Assembly (NCBI GenBank): GCA_963797835.1
Contig: CAWCRN010000022.1
Location: forward strand, 91,509 to 155,508
Length of the DNA: 64,000 bases
Direction: 5' to 3'
DNA from: JBDTSW01 sp963797835
GTDB taxonomy: Bacteria; Actinomycetota; Thermoleophilia; Solirubrobacterales; 70-9
Shown: positions 53,079-61,504 of the stretch, piece by piece
Numbering within the stretch: position 1 is the first letter of the stretch
Layout: every line of letters starts with the position of its first letter
Position numbers and translations under genes: made by a program
Notes under the pieces: model-generated
Databases searched by the model: none
What the model saw: the letters and a program-made list of their open reading frames with translations, nothing else
What the model was told of the DNA's origin: nothing

Positions 53079-54302
53079 GTGAACGCGATCGCGCAGGCAG
53101 CCCCGTTCCGACGGGACCCCGAGACGGGGATCGTCGCCGGGGTGCTGTCGGGCCTGGCCGCCCGGCTCGGGACGGACCCCCTGCTGGTCCGCATCGTCTT
53201 CGTGGTCGTCGTCTTCGTCACCGGCGGCGTGGCCCTCCTCGCCTACGCGCTCGCCTGGGCGGTGGTGCCACCGGTGGGCGCCCGCACCACCCCGGGACGG
53301 CGCCGGGTCCGGGCGCTGACCCATCCCGGGTGGCGGGTCGCGGCGGGCGCCGCGCTCCTCGCCCTGTCGGCGCTCCTCGCCTTCCGCCAGCTCGGCATCT
53401 GGTGGAGCGACGCCCTCGTCTGGCCCCTGGTCCTGGCGGCGGGCGGGGCCGCGGTGCTTTGGCGGCAGTCCCGGGCGCTCGCCGAGCCGGACCTTCCCGC
53501 CGAGACCACGCCCGCCCCGGCGCCCCGCGCGAGCGGCGCCATCCCCGACCTCTACAAGGGCGGCTTCGGCATCGCCCTCGTGGTCGGGGCGGCGCTGCTG
53601 TTCCTGTCCGCCAACGACGCCCTCGGCGGGGTGCGCGACGCGGCGCTCGCTGCGATCGTCGCGGTGCTGGCGCTGGCGCTGATCCTGGCGCCGTTCCTGT
53701 GGCGGATGGGCCGCAACCTCGCCGCCGAGCGCGCCGAGCGGATCCGCTCCCAGGAGCGCGCCGAGCTCGCCGCTCACCTCCACGACTCGGTGCTCCAGAC
53801 CCTGACCCTGATGCAGAAGCGCGCCTCCGACCCGCGCGAGGTCGCGACGCTCGCCCGCCGCCAGGAGCGCGAGCTGCGCTCGTGGCTGTTCGACTCAGAG
53901 CGCGCCGCCACCGACTCCTTCAGCACCGCCCTCCGCGCGGCGGCCGACGAGGTCGAGGACGCCCACGGGGTGCCGGTCGAGGTGGTCGAGGTGGGAGACG
54001 CCGAGCTCGACCCCGGCGCCGAGGCCGTGGTGGCGGCCGCGCGCGAGGCGCTGACCAACGCCGCCAAGTTCGCCCCCGACTCCGGCCCCGTCGCCCTCTA
54101 CGCCGAGGCCGGCGACGGCCGGCTCCAGGTGTTCGTGCGCGACCGCGGGCCTGGCTTCGACCCCGGCGAGATCCCGGCCGACCGCCGCGGCGTGCGCGAG
54201 TCGATCGTGGGTCGCATGGAGCGCCACGGCGGCACCGCCAGGATCGACTCGGCCCCGGGCGAGGGCACCGAGGTCGAGCTGATGCTGGAGCGGAGCGGCT
54301 GA
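53079..54302 (+). CDS. PspC-domain sensor histidine kinase (NarL/LiaS type)
   Basis: From GTG 53079 the protein is 407 residues. An N-terminal PspC domain (DPETGIVAGVLSGLAARLGT) and several membrane helices are followed by a HisKA_3 phosphoacceptor helix (ELAAHLHDSVLQTLTLMQKR; His near residue 237) and an HATPase_c domain (REALTNAAKFAPDS, VRDRGPGFDPGEI). The kinase partner is the next gene, whose ATG overlaps its stop (TGATG). With the two preceding proteins this is a LiaFSR-like envelope-stress cassette; the signal is not known. Confidence 0.92.
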   Translation: MNAIAQAAPFRRDPETGIVAGVLSGLAARLGTDPLLVRIVFVVVVFVTGGVALLAYALAWAVVPPVGARTTPGRRRVRALTHPGWRVAAGAALLALSALLAFRQLGIWWSDALVWPLVLAAGGAAVLWRQSRALAEPDLPAETTPAPAPRASGAIPDLYKGGFGIALVVGAALLFLSANDALGGVRDAALAAIVAVLALALILAPFLWRMGRNLAAERAERIRSQERAELAAHLHDSVLQTLTLMQKRASDPREVATLARRQERELRSWLFDSERAATDSFSTALRAAADEVEDAHGVPVEVVEVGDAELDPGAEAVVAAAREALTNAAKFAPDSGPVALYAEAGDGRLQVFVRDRGPGFDPGEIPADRRGVRESIVGRMERHGGTARIDSAPGEGTEVELMLERSG

Positions 54303-54949
54303 TGGCCGCGGCGCCCACCGTCGTCATCGTCGACGACCACGAGATCTTCCGCTCGGGGGTGAAGGCCGAGCTGGAGGGCCTGGTGGACGTGCTCGCCGAC
54401 GTCGGCTCGGTCGAGGAGGCGGTGCGCGCGATCACCGAGCTTCGCCCCGACGTCGTCCTGCTCGACGTCCACATGCCGGGCGGGGGCGGGGTGGAGGTGA
54501 TCCGCAAGGTCACCGAGACGATGCCCGCCCAGCGCTTCCTCGCCCTCTCGGTGTCCGACGCGTCCGAGGACGTCATCGCCGTGGTCCGCGCCGGCGCCCG
54601 CGGCTACGTCACCAAGTCGATCTCCGGCCCCGAGCTGGCCGAGGCCGTCGGCCGGGTTCGCGACGGTGACGCCGTGTTCTCCCCGCGCCTCGCCGGGTTC
54701 GTCCTCGACGCCTTCGCGGGGCAGATCCCCGAGGAGCAGATCGACCCCGAGCTCGACCAGCTCACGATGCGCGAGCGCGAGGTCCTGCGCCTGATCGCCC
54801 GCGGCTACCTCTACAAGGAGGTGGCGCTGGAGCTCTCGATCTCCACCAAGACCGTGGAGGCCCACGTCTCAGCGGTGCTTCGAAAGCTCCAGCTCTCCAA
54901 CCGCCACGAGCTCAGCCGCTGGGCGGCCGAACGCCGCCTCGTCGACTAG
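54302..54949 (+). CDS. NarL/LuxR-family response regulator
   Basis: The 215-residue protein has a receiver domain with VVIVDDHEIFRSGVKAEL, phosphoacceptor Asp in PDVVLLDVHMPGGGGVE (near residue 56) and YVTKSI for the Lys. A LuxR-type helix-turn-helix follows: LTMREREVLRLIARGYLYKE and STKTVEAHVSAVLRKL. It is phosphorylated by the preceding kinase. It ends on the same CTAG as the convergent cupin gene. Confidence 0.94.
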   Translation: MAAAPTVVIVDDHEIFRSGVKAELEGLVDVLADVGSVEEAVRAITELRPDVVLLDVHMPGGGGVEVIRKVTETMPAQRFLALSVSDASEDVIAVVRAGARGYVTKSISGPELAEAVGRVRDGDAVFSPRLAGFVLDAFAGQIPEEQIDPELDQLTMREREVLRLIARGYLYKEVALELSISTKTVEAHVSAVLRKLQLSNRHELSRWAAERRLVD

Positions 54950-55485
54950 GCGGGCTCGAAGACCAGGCCGTGCTCCTCGCAGAGCTGCGGGATGGTCTCG
55001 GGCTTCGCCTCGAGCCCGTAGGCGGCGCCAAGCTCGCCGACCTTCTCCGGCGAGAACTCGCCCGCCGCGTTGATCCGGCCGAGCTCCTCGAAGTAGTGCT
55101 CGAAGCCGCCCGGAGCGATGATCTCGAGGATTCGGCAGGGCTCGTCGCCGGCGTTCCAGAAGGTGTGCCACTGGTCGCGCGGCTTGAACACCGTGTCGCC
55201 CACCTCCGCGTAGACGACGTCGTCGCCGAGCAGCGCGCCCATGCGCCCCTCCAGCACGAAGCTGTACTCGTCCTCGCGCGTGTGCTTGTGAAGCGGGGCC
55301 GCGAGATGCCGCGGGGCCATCGGGTGCTCGACCAGCGAGAACCCGCCCCCGGTCTCCTCCGTCCAGATCTTCATCTGGGCCCCGATCGAGCCCAGGTTGG
55401 CGAACAGGCCCTCGCCCGGCCCGATGATCCTCGGTCCCTGGGTGTGGTCGAAGCGCTTCAGCTCGGTGGTGGTTGCGGTGGTCAC
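54946..55485 (-). CDS. cupin-domain protein
   Basis: The GTG at 55485 is preceded by GGAGG at 7 nt. The 179-residue protein contains one cupin barrel: PLHKHTREDEYSFVLEGRMG (metal-binding HxH...E motif 1, about 72-91), VGDTVFKPRDQWHTFWN and ILEIIAPGGFEHYFEELG. It may be a dioxygenase-like or isomerase-like enzyme. It is divergent from the TetR gene with a short shared control region and is the likely target of that regulator. Confidence 0.85.
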   Translation of the reverse strand: MTTATTTELKRFDHTQGPRIIGPGEGLFANLGSIGAQMKIWTEETGGGFSLVEHPMAPRHLAAPLHKHTREDEYSFVLEGRMGALLGDDVVYAEVGDTVFKPRDQWHTFWNAGDEPCRILEIIAPGGFEHYFEELGRINAAGEFSPEKVGELGAAYGLEAKPETIPQLCEEHGLVFEPA

Positions 55486-55508
55486 TTTTGGTCCTCCATG
55501 ATTGGGTG

Positions 55509-55570
55509 AACAGTGGCGTGCGATGAATCTATAGCACAGGTCCGGCCCATCTGTCAATATTCATTAGACA
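55509..55570. promoter_or_regulatory. cupin promoter and candidate TetR operator
   Basis: On the minus strand TTGACA (55557-55552) and TATAGA (about 55533-55528) are separated by 18 bp, a classical sigma-70 promoter for the cupin gene. The -35 lies inside an imperfect palindrome, TGTC...GACA (about 55552-55570), which ends three bases before the TetR start. Binding there would block both genes. Confidence 0.6.
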
Positions 55571-55573
55571 CCG

Positions 55574-56185
55574 ATGCCTACCGAAACTGACAAGCGTCCC
55601 TACCGCAAGCGCGCGCGTGCCGAGCAGGAGGAGCGCACGCGGGAGCGCATCACCAAGGCGGCTGTGAAGCTCCACGGCTCGGTCGGGCCCGCCCAGACCA
55701 CCGTCAGCGGCGTCGCGAAGGAGGCGGGGGTGCAGCGCGCCACCGTCTACCGCCACTTCCCGACCGAGGAGTCCCTGTTCGCCGCCTGCTCGGCCCACTG
55801 GTACTCGCTGAACCCGCCTCCCGACATCTCGAAATGGGCAGAGATCCGCGACCCGGCAGAGCGCCTTCGCACCGCGCTCGGCCAGCTCTATGAGTGGTAC
55901 GAGTGGGCGGAGCCAATGCTCACGAACACGACCCGCGACGCACCGCTCGTGCCCGCGATGCGGAACGCGGCGGCGGGCCGGGCACGGATCACGGCGGCGA
56001 TGGTGGACGCACTGATCCGCGGTCGCCGCGAGCGAGGCGCGCGCCGCCGTCGCATCGCCGCGGTGATCGGCCACGCGATCGAGTTCGCGACCTGGCGCTC
56101 CCTCGTGTGCGAGCAGGGGCTCGACGGCGACGATGCGGTGGAGATGATGGTCGGCCTCGCCGCCGTTGCCGCACCGGCGCGCTGA
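55574..56185 (+). CDS. TetR-family transcriptional regulator
   Basis: The 203-residue protein has an N-terminal TetR helix-turn-helix (RITKAAVKLHGSVGPAQTTV, KEAGVQRATVYRHFPTEESL) after a basic arm, and a helical ligand domain. It is divergent from the cupin gene and its stop overlaps the start of the CFA synthase gene. It therefore probably represses itself, the cupin and the lipid-modifying enzyme in response to an unknown small molecule. Confidence 0.9.
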   Translation: MPTETDKRPYRKRARAEQEERTRERITKAAVKLHGSVGPAQTTVSGVAKEAGVQRATVYRHFPTEESLFAACSAHWYSLNPPPDISKWAEIRDPAERLRTALGQLYEWYEWAEPMLTNTTRDAPLVPAMRNAAAGRARITAAMVDALIRGRRERGARRRRIAAVIGHAIEFATWRSLVCEQGLDGDDAVEMMVGLAAVAAPAR

Positions 56186-57393
56186 TGCCGCTCGCGCTCA
56201 GCGGCCCGCTGCGCCGTGGCATCGAGCGCAGGTTCGCAGACCGGCCGTTCACGATCCGCTTTTGGGACAGCGCCGAGGTGCCTGCGACCCGTCCCGGCGG
56301 TCCCACCTTCACGGTGCGCTCCCCGCGTGCGGTCGGCCACGTCCTGCGCGCGCCCGGTCAGCTCGGATTGGGACGAGCCTACGTCTCCGGCGAGCTTGGC
56401 ATCGACGACATCGACTCGGTGATCAGCCTGCTGGATGGGTGGCGGCCGCCGTCATTCGGGAGGGGCGACCGGACCCGGCTCGTGGCTGCCGCGGCGCTCG
56501 CCAACGGCGTGACACCTCTGCCACGGCCGCCGGCTGCCGAGCTCCGCCCGCGGGGACGACGCCGCTCGAAGGAGCGCGACGCGCGCTCGGTCCGACACCA
56601 CTACGACGTCTCGAACGAGTTCTTCGCGCTCTTCCTCGACCGCTCGATGACATACAGCTGCGGTTTCTTCTCCCGCGCCGCAGGCTCCCTGGAGGAGGCC
56701 CAGGAGGCGAAGCTCGAGCTGAGCTGCGCCAAGCTCGGGCTTGAGCCAGGCCACCGGCTCCTGGACGTCGGGTGCGGCTGGGGCAGCCTCGCGATCCACG
56801 CGGCGTCGCTGTACCGGACGAGCGTCCTCGCGATCACGCTCTCAGAGGCGCAGGCGCGCCTGGCTCGGGAGCGAGCCGCGGAGGCCGGCGTCGGCGACCT
56901 GGTCGAGATTCGGGTGATGGACTACCGGGACCTCGCCGGCGAGCGCTTCGACGCGATCGCCTCGATCGGGATGGTCGAGCACGTCGGCGCCGAGCGCATC
57001 GACCTCTATGCCGAGCGGCTCGCGGCCCTGCTGCGTTCCGGCGGACGCCTCCTCAACCACGGCATCGCCCGGCTTCGCCACAGCGACCCCGAGGCGGGGT
57101 CCTTCTCGGAGCGCTACGTCTTCCCGGACGCCGACCCGCTGCCGCTGTCGAGAGTGGCACTGGCGCTGGAGCGGGCGGGGCTCGAGGTGGAGCATGTCGA
57201 GGGATTCGGAGCGGACTACGCGGAGACGCTGCGGCACTGGGCGCGGCGGCTGGATGAGAACGTGGACGAGGCCACCCGGCTCGCGGGAGCCGAACGGGTT
57301 CGCGTCTGGCGGCTCTACCTGCGGGCGGCCCGAAACGGCTTCGAGACCGGCTTCACCTCGATCTACCAGGTGCTGACGCGGCTGCGGGCCTAG
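56185..57393 (+). CDS. cyclopropane-fatty-acyl-phospholipid synthase family
   Basis: The 402-residue SAM-dependent enzyme has an N-terminal helical part (FGRGDRTRLVAAAAL), then the CFA signature RHHYDVSNEFFALFLDRSMTYSC, the SAM-binding LLDVGCGWGSLAIHAA, ITLSEAQARLARER and GMVEHVGAERIDLYAERL. It would add a methylene from SAM across a double bond of membrane lipid acyl chains. It follows the TetR gene with an ATGA overlap, so it is probably under its control. It converges on a ddl gene with a shared CTAG. Confidence 0.92.
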   Translation: MPLALSGPLRRGIERRFADRPFTIRFWDSAEVPATRPGGPTFTVRSPRAVGHVLRAPGQLGLGRAYVSGELGIDDIDSVISLLDGWRPPSFGRGDRTRLVAAAALANGVTPLPRPPAAELRPRGRRRSKERDARSVRHHYDVSNEFFALFLDRSMTYSCGFFSRAAGSLEEAQEAKLELSCAKLGLEPGHRLLDVGCGWGSLAIHAASLYRTSVLAITLSEAQARLARERAAEAGVGDLVEIRVMDYRDLAGERFDAIASIGMVEHVGAERIDLYAERLAALLRSGGRLLNHGIARLRHSDPEAGSFSERYVFPDADPLPLSRVALALERAGLEVEHVEGFGADYAETLRHWARRLDENVDEATRLAGAERVRVWRLYLRAARNGFETGFTSIYQVLTRLRA

Positions 57394-58328
57394 GCAGCGG
57401 CGCCCGCCCGCGAAAGCGCCAGCTCGACCACCCGCGCGACCAGGTCCTCGAACGACATCCCCGCCGCCTCGGCCGACATGGGCAGGAGGCTGGTGTCGGT
57501 GAGGCCGGGGACGGCGTTCACCTCGAGCACCTCGGGGCCTTCATCGCCCAGCATCAGGTCGACGCGGGCGAAGCCCTCGCAGCGGAGCGCGTCCCAGGTG
57601 CCGCGAGTGGCGGCGGCCACCGCCTCCCGTTCGGCATCCGACAGCTCGGCCGGGCAGATGAACTCGGTGCGCCCGATCTCGTAGCGCGCCTCATACGAGT
57701 AGAGGTCCTCCTCCTTCGGCCGGATCTCCACGGCCGGCAGGACCTCGCCGTCGATCACCCCCACCGACAGCTCGCGCCCCGCCACGTGGCGCTCGAACAG
57801 CACGCGGTCGTCGTAGGAGAACGCGGTGAGGAGCGCCTGCGGCACGTCGTCGCGCCCGGCGGCGAACCTCACGCCCAGCGACGAGCCGCCGCGCGCCGGT
57901 TTGATCACCAGCGGGAACCCAAGCCGGGCCTCGATCTCCTCCAGGGCGTCGCCCGCGCCGAGCTCGCTGAATGCCGTCTGGCTGAACGAGACCCAGTCGG
58001 GCGTCGGCACCCCGCCATCGCGCAGGTCCTGCTTGGCGGCGGCCTTGTCGGTCGCGCGCCGGCAGGCGGGCACGCCGGGCCCGGTGTAGGGGAGGCCGAG
58101 GATCTCGAGCAGCTCCTGCACGGTCCCGTCCTCGCCGTCGGTGCCGTGCAGGGCGACGAAGGCGACGTCGGGGCGCTCGGCCTTGAGCCGCGACACGAGG
58201 TCGCTTCCGGCGTCGAGCGCCACCACCTCGTGCCCCAGGGAGGTGAGCGCGTCCTCCACCCGAGCCCCCGACCGCAGCGACACCTGGCGCTCCAGCGACC
58301 GCCCGCCCTTCAGCACGGCGACCTTCAT
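57390..58328 (-). CDS. D-alanine--D-alanine ligase, copy 2
   Basis: The 312-residue protein is the short DdlB type: MKVAVLKGGRSLERQVSLRSG, VALHGTDGEDGTVQELLEI, LVIKPARGGSSLGV, the lid YSYEARYEIGRTEF and LEVNAVPGLTDTSLLP. The frame is open into the upstream aminotransferase gene, but its ATG overlaps a TGA of another frame (ATGA). I list it separately for that reason. It has diverged from copy 1 (about 12.7-13.7 kb), so the two may differ in regulation or in the D-amino acid used. Confidence 0.92.
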   Translation of the reverse strand: MKVAVLKGGRSLERQVSLRSGARVEDALTSLGHEVVALDAGSDLVSRLKAERPDVAFVALHGTDGEDGTVQELLEILGLPYTGPGVPACRRATDKAAAKQDLRDGGVPTPDWVSFSQTAFSELGAGDALEEIEARLGFPLVIKPARGGSSLGVRFAAGRDDVPQALLTAFSYDDRVLFERHVAGRELSVGVIDGEVLPAVEIRPKEEDLYSYEARYEIGRTEFICPAELSDAEREAVAAATRGTWDALRCEGFARVDLMLGDEGPEVLEVNAVPGLTDTSLLPMSAEAAGMSFEDLVARVVELALSRAGAAA

Positions 58329-59657
58329 CGCTCGCGCCTGAACGGGAGGACGTCGCCCTGGGGTGCTCTCGTCCGCGGGCGGGACCACTGGATGCTCGCC
58401 GGTGAGCGTCTCGTAGAGCTCGACCTGCTCGCTCACGACCTTGCCGATCCGCCGGATGCCCTCGCCGATCTGCTCCTCGTCGGACCCCGAGAAGTTGAGG
58501 CGCATCGACCCCGAGCCCCGCCCGTCGACGTAGGCGGCGGCGCCGGGGACGAAGGCGACGTTCTCCCGCAGGGCGCGGGCCAAGAGGTCGGTGGTGTCGA
58601 AGTAGTCGGGCAGGGTGGCCCACACGAACAGGCCGCCCTCGGGCGTGGTCCAGGTCGCCTGCTCGGGGAAGTGGCGCTCGAGCGACTCCAGCATCGCGTC
58701 GCGGCGGGAGCGGTAGTGGCCGATCAGGTCGTCGATGTAGGCGCCCCAGCTGCCCTCGCCGAAGTACTCGTTCACGAAGTACTGGGTGAGCGTGGAGCTG
58801 CACAGGTCGGAGGCCTGCTTGCCCAGCACGACCTTCTCCATCACCGGCGGCGGCGCGCACAGCCAGCCCAGGCGGATCCCGGGGGAGAGGATCTTCGAGA
58901 AGGTGCCGAGGTAGATCACGTAGTCGCCGCCGTCGAGCGCGTAGAGCGTCTCGACGGGCTCGCCGGAGTAGCGGAGGAGGCCGTACGGGTTGTCCTCGAC
59001 CAGCAGCAGCTCGCGCTCGCGGGCGATCTCCACCAGCCGCCGCCGCCGCTCGGCCGACAGCGTCACGCCGGCCGGGTTCTGGAACGTCGGCACCGAGTAG
59101 ATGAACTTGGGCCGGCGTCCCTCGGCGGCCAGCTCATCGAGCAGCTCCTCCAGGAGGTCGATCCGCATCCCCTCGGGGTCCATCTCGATCTGTCGCGTGT
59201 CCGCCTCGTACGAGCAGAACACGGGCACGGCGCCGGGGTAGGTCGGTGCCTCGCAGATGACCACGTCGCCCGGGTCGATCAGCGTCTTCGCCACCAGGTC
59301 GATCGCCTGCTGGCCACCGGTGGTGACGATGATGTCGCCGGTGTCGGGCCGCATCCCTTCGGCGGCCATCACCTCGGCGATGCACTCGCGGGTGCGCTCG
59401 AAGCCCTCGGTGGGCCCGTACTGGAGCGCCTCGGCCGAGGACTCCTGCGCGATCCTCGTCATCTGCGCGGCGAACGACTCGGGCGGGAAGGTGGACGTGT
59501 CCGGCAGGCCCCCGGCGAGCGAGATCACCTCGGGGCGGGCGGTGATCTCCATCAGGTCGCGCATCGCCGAGGAGCGCATCACCCGCGTGCGCTGGGCGAA
59601 CAGGGAGGCGTAGCGCTCGAGGTCTCGCGCCGACGTGTGGGCGCGGCGATGCGGCAT
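58325..59657 (-). CDS. PLP-dependent class I/II aminotransferase (LysN/AlaT-like)
   Basis: From ATG 59657 the protein is about 443 residues. It shows the fold-type I pattern VISLAGGLPDTSTFPPESF, LQYGPTEGFERTRECIAEVM, VTTGGQQAIDLVAKTLIDPG, YSVPTFQNPAGVT, VEDNPYGLLRYSG and the PLP-Lys in YLGTFSKILSPGIRLGWL (about residue 265). These are close to 2-aminoadipate/aromatic aminotransferases of the MocR-related set. Near 58360 a frame change gives APQGDVLPFRRER and a TGA at 58325, so I prefer a separate gene to a fusion with ddl. An enzyme feeding an amino acid to the ligase is a tempting but unproven inference. Confidence 0.88.
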
Positions 59658-59746
59658 GGAAGAGGCCGAGCTCTCGCCCGGCCTCGGGTTCTCCGGGGCC
59701 TCCGGCACGCCGCGCAGTGTGGCGTACCCGAGGGCTCGAAGGTGCG

Positions 59747-59848
59747 CTATCGCTTGCGGCGCCGGCGTGCGTTCGGGCGCGCCGTTCGCTCCTTGGCCGG
59801 CTGGGCGGCCATTGCGGCGATGCGTGCTGCGGCGAAGATGCTTCCCAT
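59747..59848 (-). CDS. candidate 33-aa basic protein
   Basis: ATG 59848 follows AAGGG at 8 nt and a TACCGT box is further upstream. The 33 residues start MGSIFAAARIAAMAAQP and end in an Arg/Lys-rich tail (RRRRKR), with high third-position GC. It lies upstream of the aminotransferase gene on the same strand. It is too short for homology claims. Confidence 0.45.
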   Translation of the reverse strand: MGSIFAAARIAAMAAQPAKERTARPNARRRRKR

Positions 59849-59891
59849 TGCGAATCCCTTCTCTCGTTGCTACTCGACGGTAGGGACTGAT

Positions 59892-59930
59892 CGCTCCCGT
59901 GTGTGTGGGCTTCGCCCACACTTCGGAGCG
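59892..59930. other. two-part GC hairpin between divergent genes
   Basis: CGCTCC/GGAGCG arms enclose GTGTGGGC-ttc-GCCCACAC, a perfect 8-bp inner stem. It lies between the 33-aa ORF and the membrane-protein gene at 59971, so it is not a conventional terminator for either. It may be an operator, a transcription-blocking structure or a small palindromic element. Confidence 0.5.
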
Positions 59931-59970
59931 CGTGTTGACCGCCGCACGCGCTGGGTAGGGTTCCGGCGCG

Positions 59971-60378
59971 GTGTACGACACCCTCCTGTTCCTGCATCTG
60001 CTCGGGGCCTTCATCACCTTCGTGACGGTCGGCGTCTTCTGCGCCTGGGGATTCGGCGCCCCGGTGCAGCGCGGCAGCTTCGCGCTCGCCGACTGGGCGT
60101 GGAACATGAGCGGGCTCCTGCTCCTCGTGTTCGGCGTCTGGCTCGCCCTCTACGTCGACGGCTACGCGCTGTGGGACGGGTGGATCCTCGGCGCCCTCGT
60201 GCTGCTGGGGGTCGCGAGCGTGTTCGGCGCCTGGGCGCGCCGTGACGCGCTCGAGGTGATCGCCGCCGACGGCTCCGCGTCCACGATCGCCGGCACCCGC
60301 GTGAACCTCTGGAACTGGCTGCGGACGATCTCGATCATCCTGATCCTCGTCCTCATGGTCTGGAAGCCGGGGGCTTAG
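59971..60378 (+). CDS. DUF2269-like membrane protein, copy 1
   Basis: This 135-residue GTG-start protein has four helices, the first in YDTLLFLHLLGAFITFVTVG, and a Trp-rich end (NLWNWLRTISIILILVLMVW). The opening "LLFLHLLGAF" pattern and size match the DUF2269/predicted integral membrane family. A TAGGGT box ends 9 nt before the GTG. The next gene, 7 bp downstream, is a related membrane protein. Confidence 0.7.
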   Translation: MYDTLLFLHLLGAFITFVTVGVFCAWGFGAPVQRGSFALADWAWNMSGLLLLVFGVWLALYVDGYALWDGWILGALVLLGVASVFGAWARRDALEVIAADGSASTIAGTRVNLWNWLRTISIILILVLMVWKPGA

Positions 60379-60385
60379 ATGGATC

Positions 60386-60829
60386 GTGCTCGCCACCATC
60401 CGCCCGGACGAGTGGAACTTCCCGCTGTTCCTCCACATCGTCGGCGCCATGGGCTTGGTCGGCGCGCTCTCGACCGCCGCCTACTACCTCTTCCGCGCCC
60501 GCCGCGACGGCTCGGCCGCCCTCACGCGGGTCGGGTTCCGAACGCTCCTGTTCGCCGGGATCCCGTCCTACCTCGTGAGCCGCCTCTCGGCGCAGTGGCT
60601 GCTCGACAAGGAGGGCCTCGGGGACGAGGACGCCTGGATCGACATCGGCTTCATCGTCACCGACGTCGGGGTCCTGTTGCTGCTCACCGCGACCATCGCG
60701 GCCGGCATCGCGGCCCGCCGCGCCGAGGGCTCGGTGGGGTCGGGCCCCGCGATCGCAGCCTGGTGCTGCTCGGTGCTCCTGGTCGCCTACACCGTCGCCC
60801 TCTGGGCGATGGCGACGAAGCCGGTCTAG
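60386..60829 (+). CDS. DUF2269-like membrane protein, copy 2
   Basis: The 147-residue protein starts at GTG and has four helices (WNFPLFLHIVGAMGLVGALS, a central amphipathic part, VGVLLLLTATIAAGIAA, and AWCCSVLLVAYTVALWAM). It resembles the preceding protein in size and topology, and the pair probably forms one membrane complex. Its stop shares a CTAG with a short ORF on the other strand. Confidence 0.7.
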   Translation: MLATIRPDEWNFPLFLHIVGAMGLVGALSTAAYYLFRARRDGSAALTRVGFRTLLFAGIPSYLVSRLSAQWLLDKEGLGDEDAWIDIGFIVTDVGVLLLLTATIAAGIAARRAEGSVGSGPAIAAWCCSVLLVAYTVALWAMATKPV

Positions 60830-60921
60830 CGGCCGATCCTGCCGCCCGCCGAGTAGTCGAGCACCGGCCACTCGGGCTGGGTGGCCGGGAAGACGTCCGT
60901 GGTGTCGCGGAGGGATTCCAC
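60826..60921 (-). CDS. candidate 31-aa small protein
   Basis: GTG 60921 opens 31 codons (ESLRDTTDVFPATQPEW, then PVLDYSAGGRIGR) with third-position GC in nearly every codon, coding-like for this genome. Its TAG interlocks with the stop of the plus-strand gene at CTAG 60826-60829, as in five other convergent pairs here. It could also be the remnant of a longer gene cut by the palindromic repeat just upstream. Confidence 0.45.
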   Translation of the reverse strand: MESLRDTTDVFPATQPEWPVLDYSAGGRIGR

Positions 60922-60924
60922 CCT

Positions 60925-60973
60925 CGGCTGTCCTGCCCTGCTGTTGCAGTGCAACACCTATCCAGGACGGCTG
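60925..60973. repeat. palindromic element, family 2, copy B
   Basis: Outer arms (CGGCTGTCCTG / CAGGACGGCTG) pair at 9 of 11 positions and enclose the perfect palindrome TGTTGCA-g-TGCAACA. It shares the CTGTCCTGCCCT start and the CAGGAC end with 46138-46184 on the opposite strand. Confidence 0.55.
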
Positions 60974-61008
60974 CCGTCGCGGGGGCGGCGCGTTAGGCTC
61001 CCGCGCCC

Positions 61009-61479
61009 ATGGACCTCTTCGAGGCAGGCTGCCAGGGCCTCGGGCTCGCGCTCGCGATCGGGATGTTCGGCGGTGCCATCGCCGGGCTCGCCGAGGGCCA
61101 GATCGAGGACGGCCGCCCCGTCACCGGCCTGCTGCTGGTGCTGGCGGCCGTGGGCGCCGGGATCGCGTTCGGCGCCTCGCTCAGCGCCGAGGACCACCCC
61201 GCTTGGCCTGGATGGGTGGCCGGCGCCGTGGTCGCCGGGTTCGCCCTGCTCGTGGTGGGCAGCGTGGTCGCCGGCGCCGCTCAGCGGGCGGGGGAAGGGG
61301 GTTCGGCCGCCTTCATCGCCGCGATCGCCGGCGCGGCCGCGCTCGTCCTCGCGCTGCTCTCGCTCACCCCGGCATCGCCGGTGTCGATCGTGGTGCTCCT
61401 CGCCCTCGCCTACATCGCGATCGGCCGCCGCCGCCGCGCCGAGCAGAAGTACGAGGGCCTGCGGATCCTGCGCGGCTAG
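61009..61479 (+). CDS. small polytopic membrane protein of unknown function
   Basis: The 156-residue protein has about five helices (LALAIGMFGGAIAGLAEG, TGLLLVLAAVGAGIAFGA, WVAGAVVAGFALLVVGSVV, and two more) and a basic end (GRRRRAEQKYEGLRILRG). A TAGGCT box ends 9 nt before the ATG, which suggests a leaderless mRNA. No family recognised. It ends 25 bp before the phosphatase gene. Confidence 0.6.
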   Translation: MDLFEAGCQGLGLALAIGMFGGAIAGLAEGQIEDGRPVTGLLLVLAAVGAGIAFGASLSAEDHPAWPGWVAGAVVAGFALLVVGSVVAGAAQRAGEGGSAAFIAAIAGAAALVLALLSLTPASPVSIVVLLALAYIAIGRRRRAEQKYEGLRILRG

Positions 61480-61504
61480 CGCCCGGCGCTAGCCTCAGCC
61501 GTCC

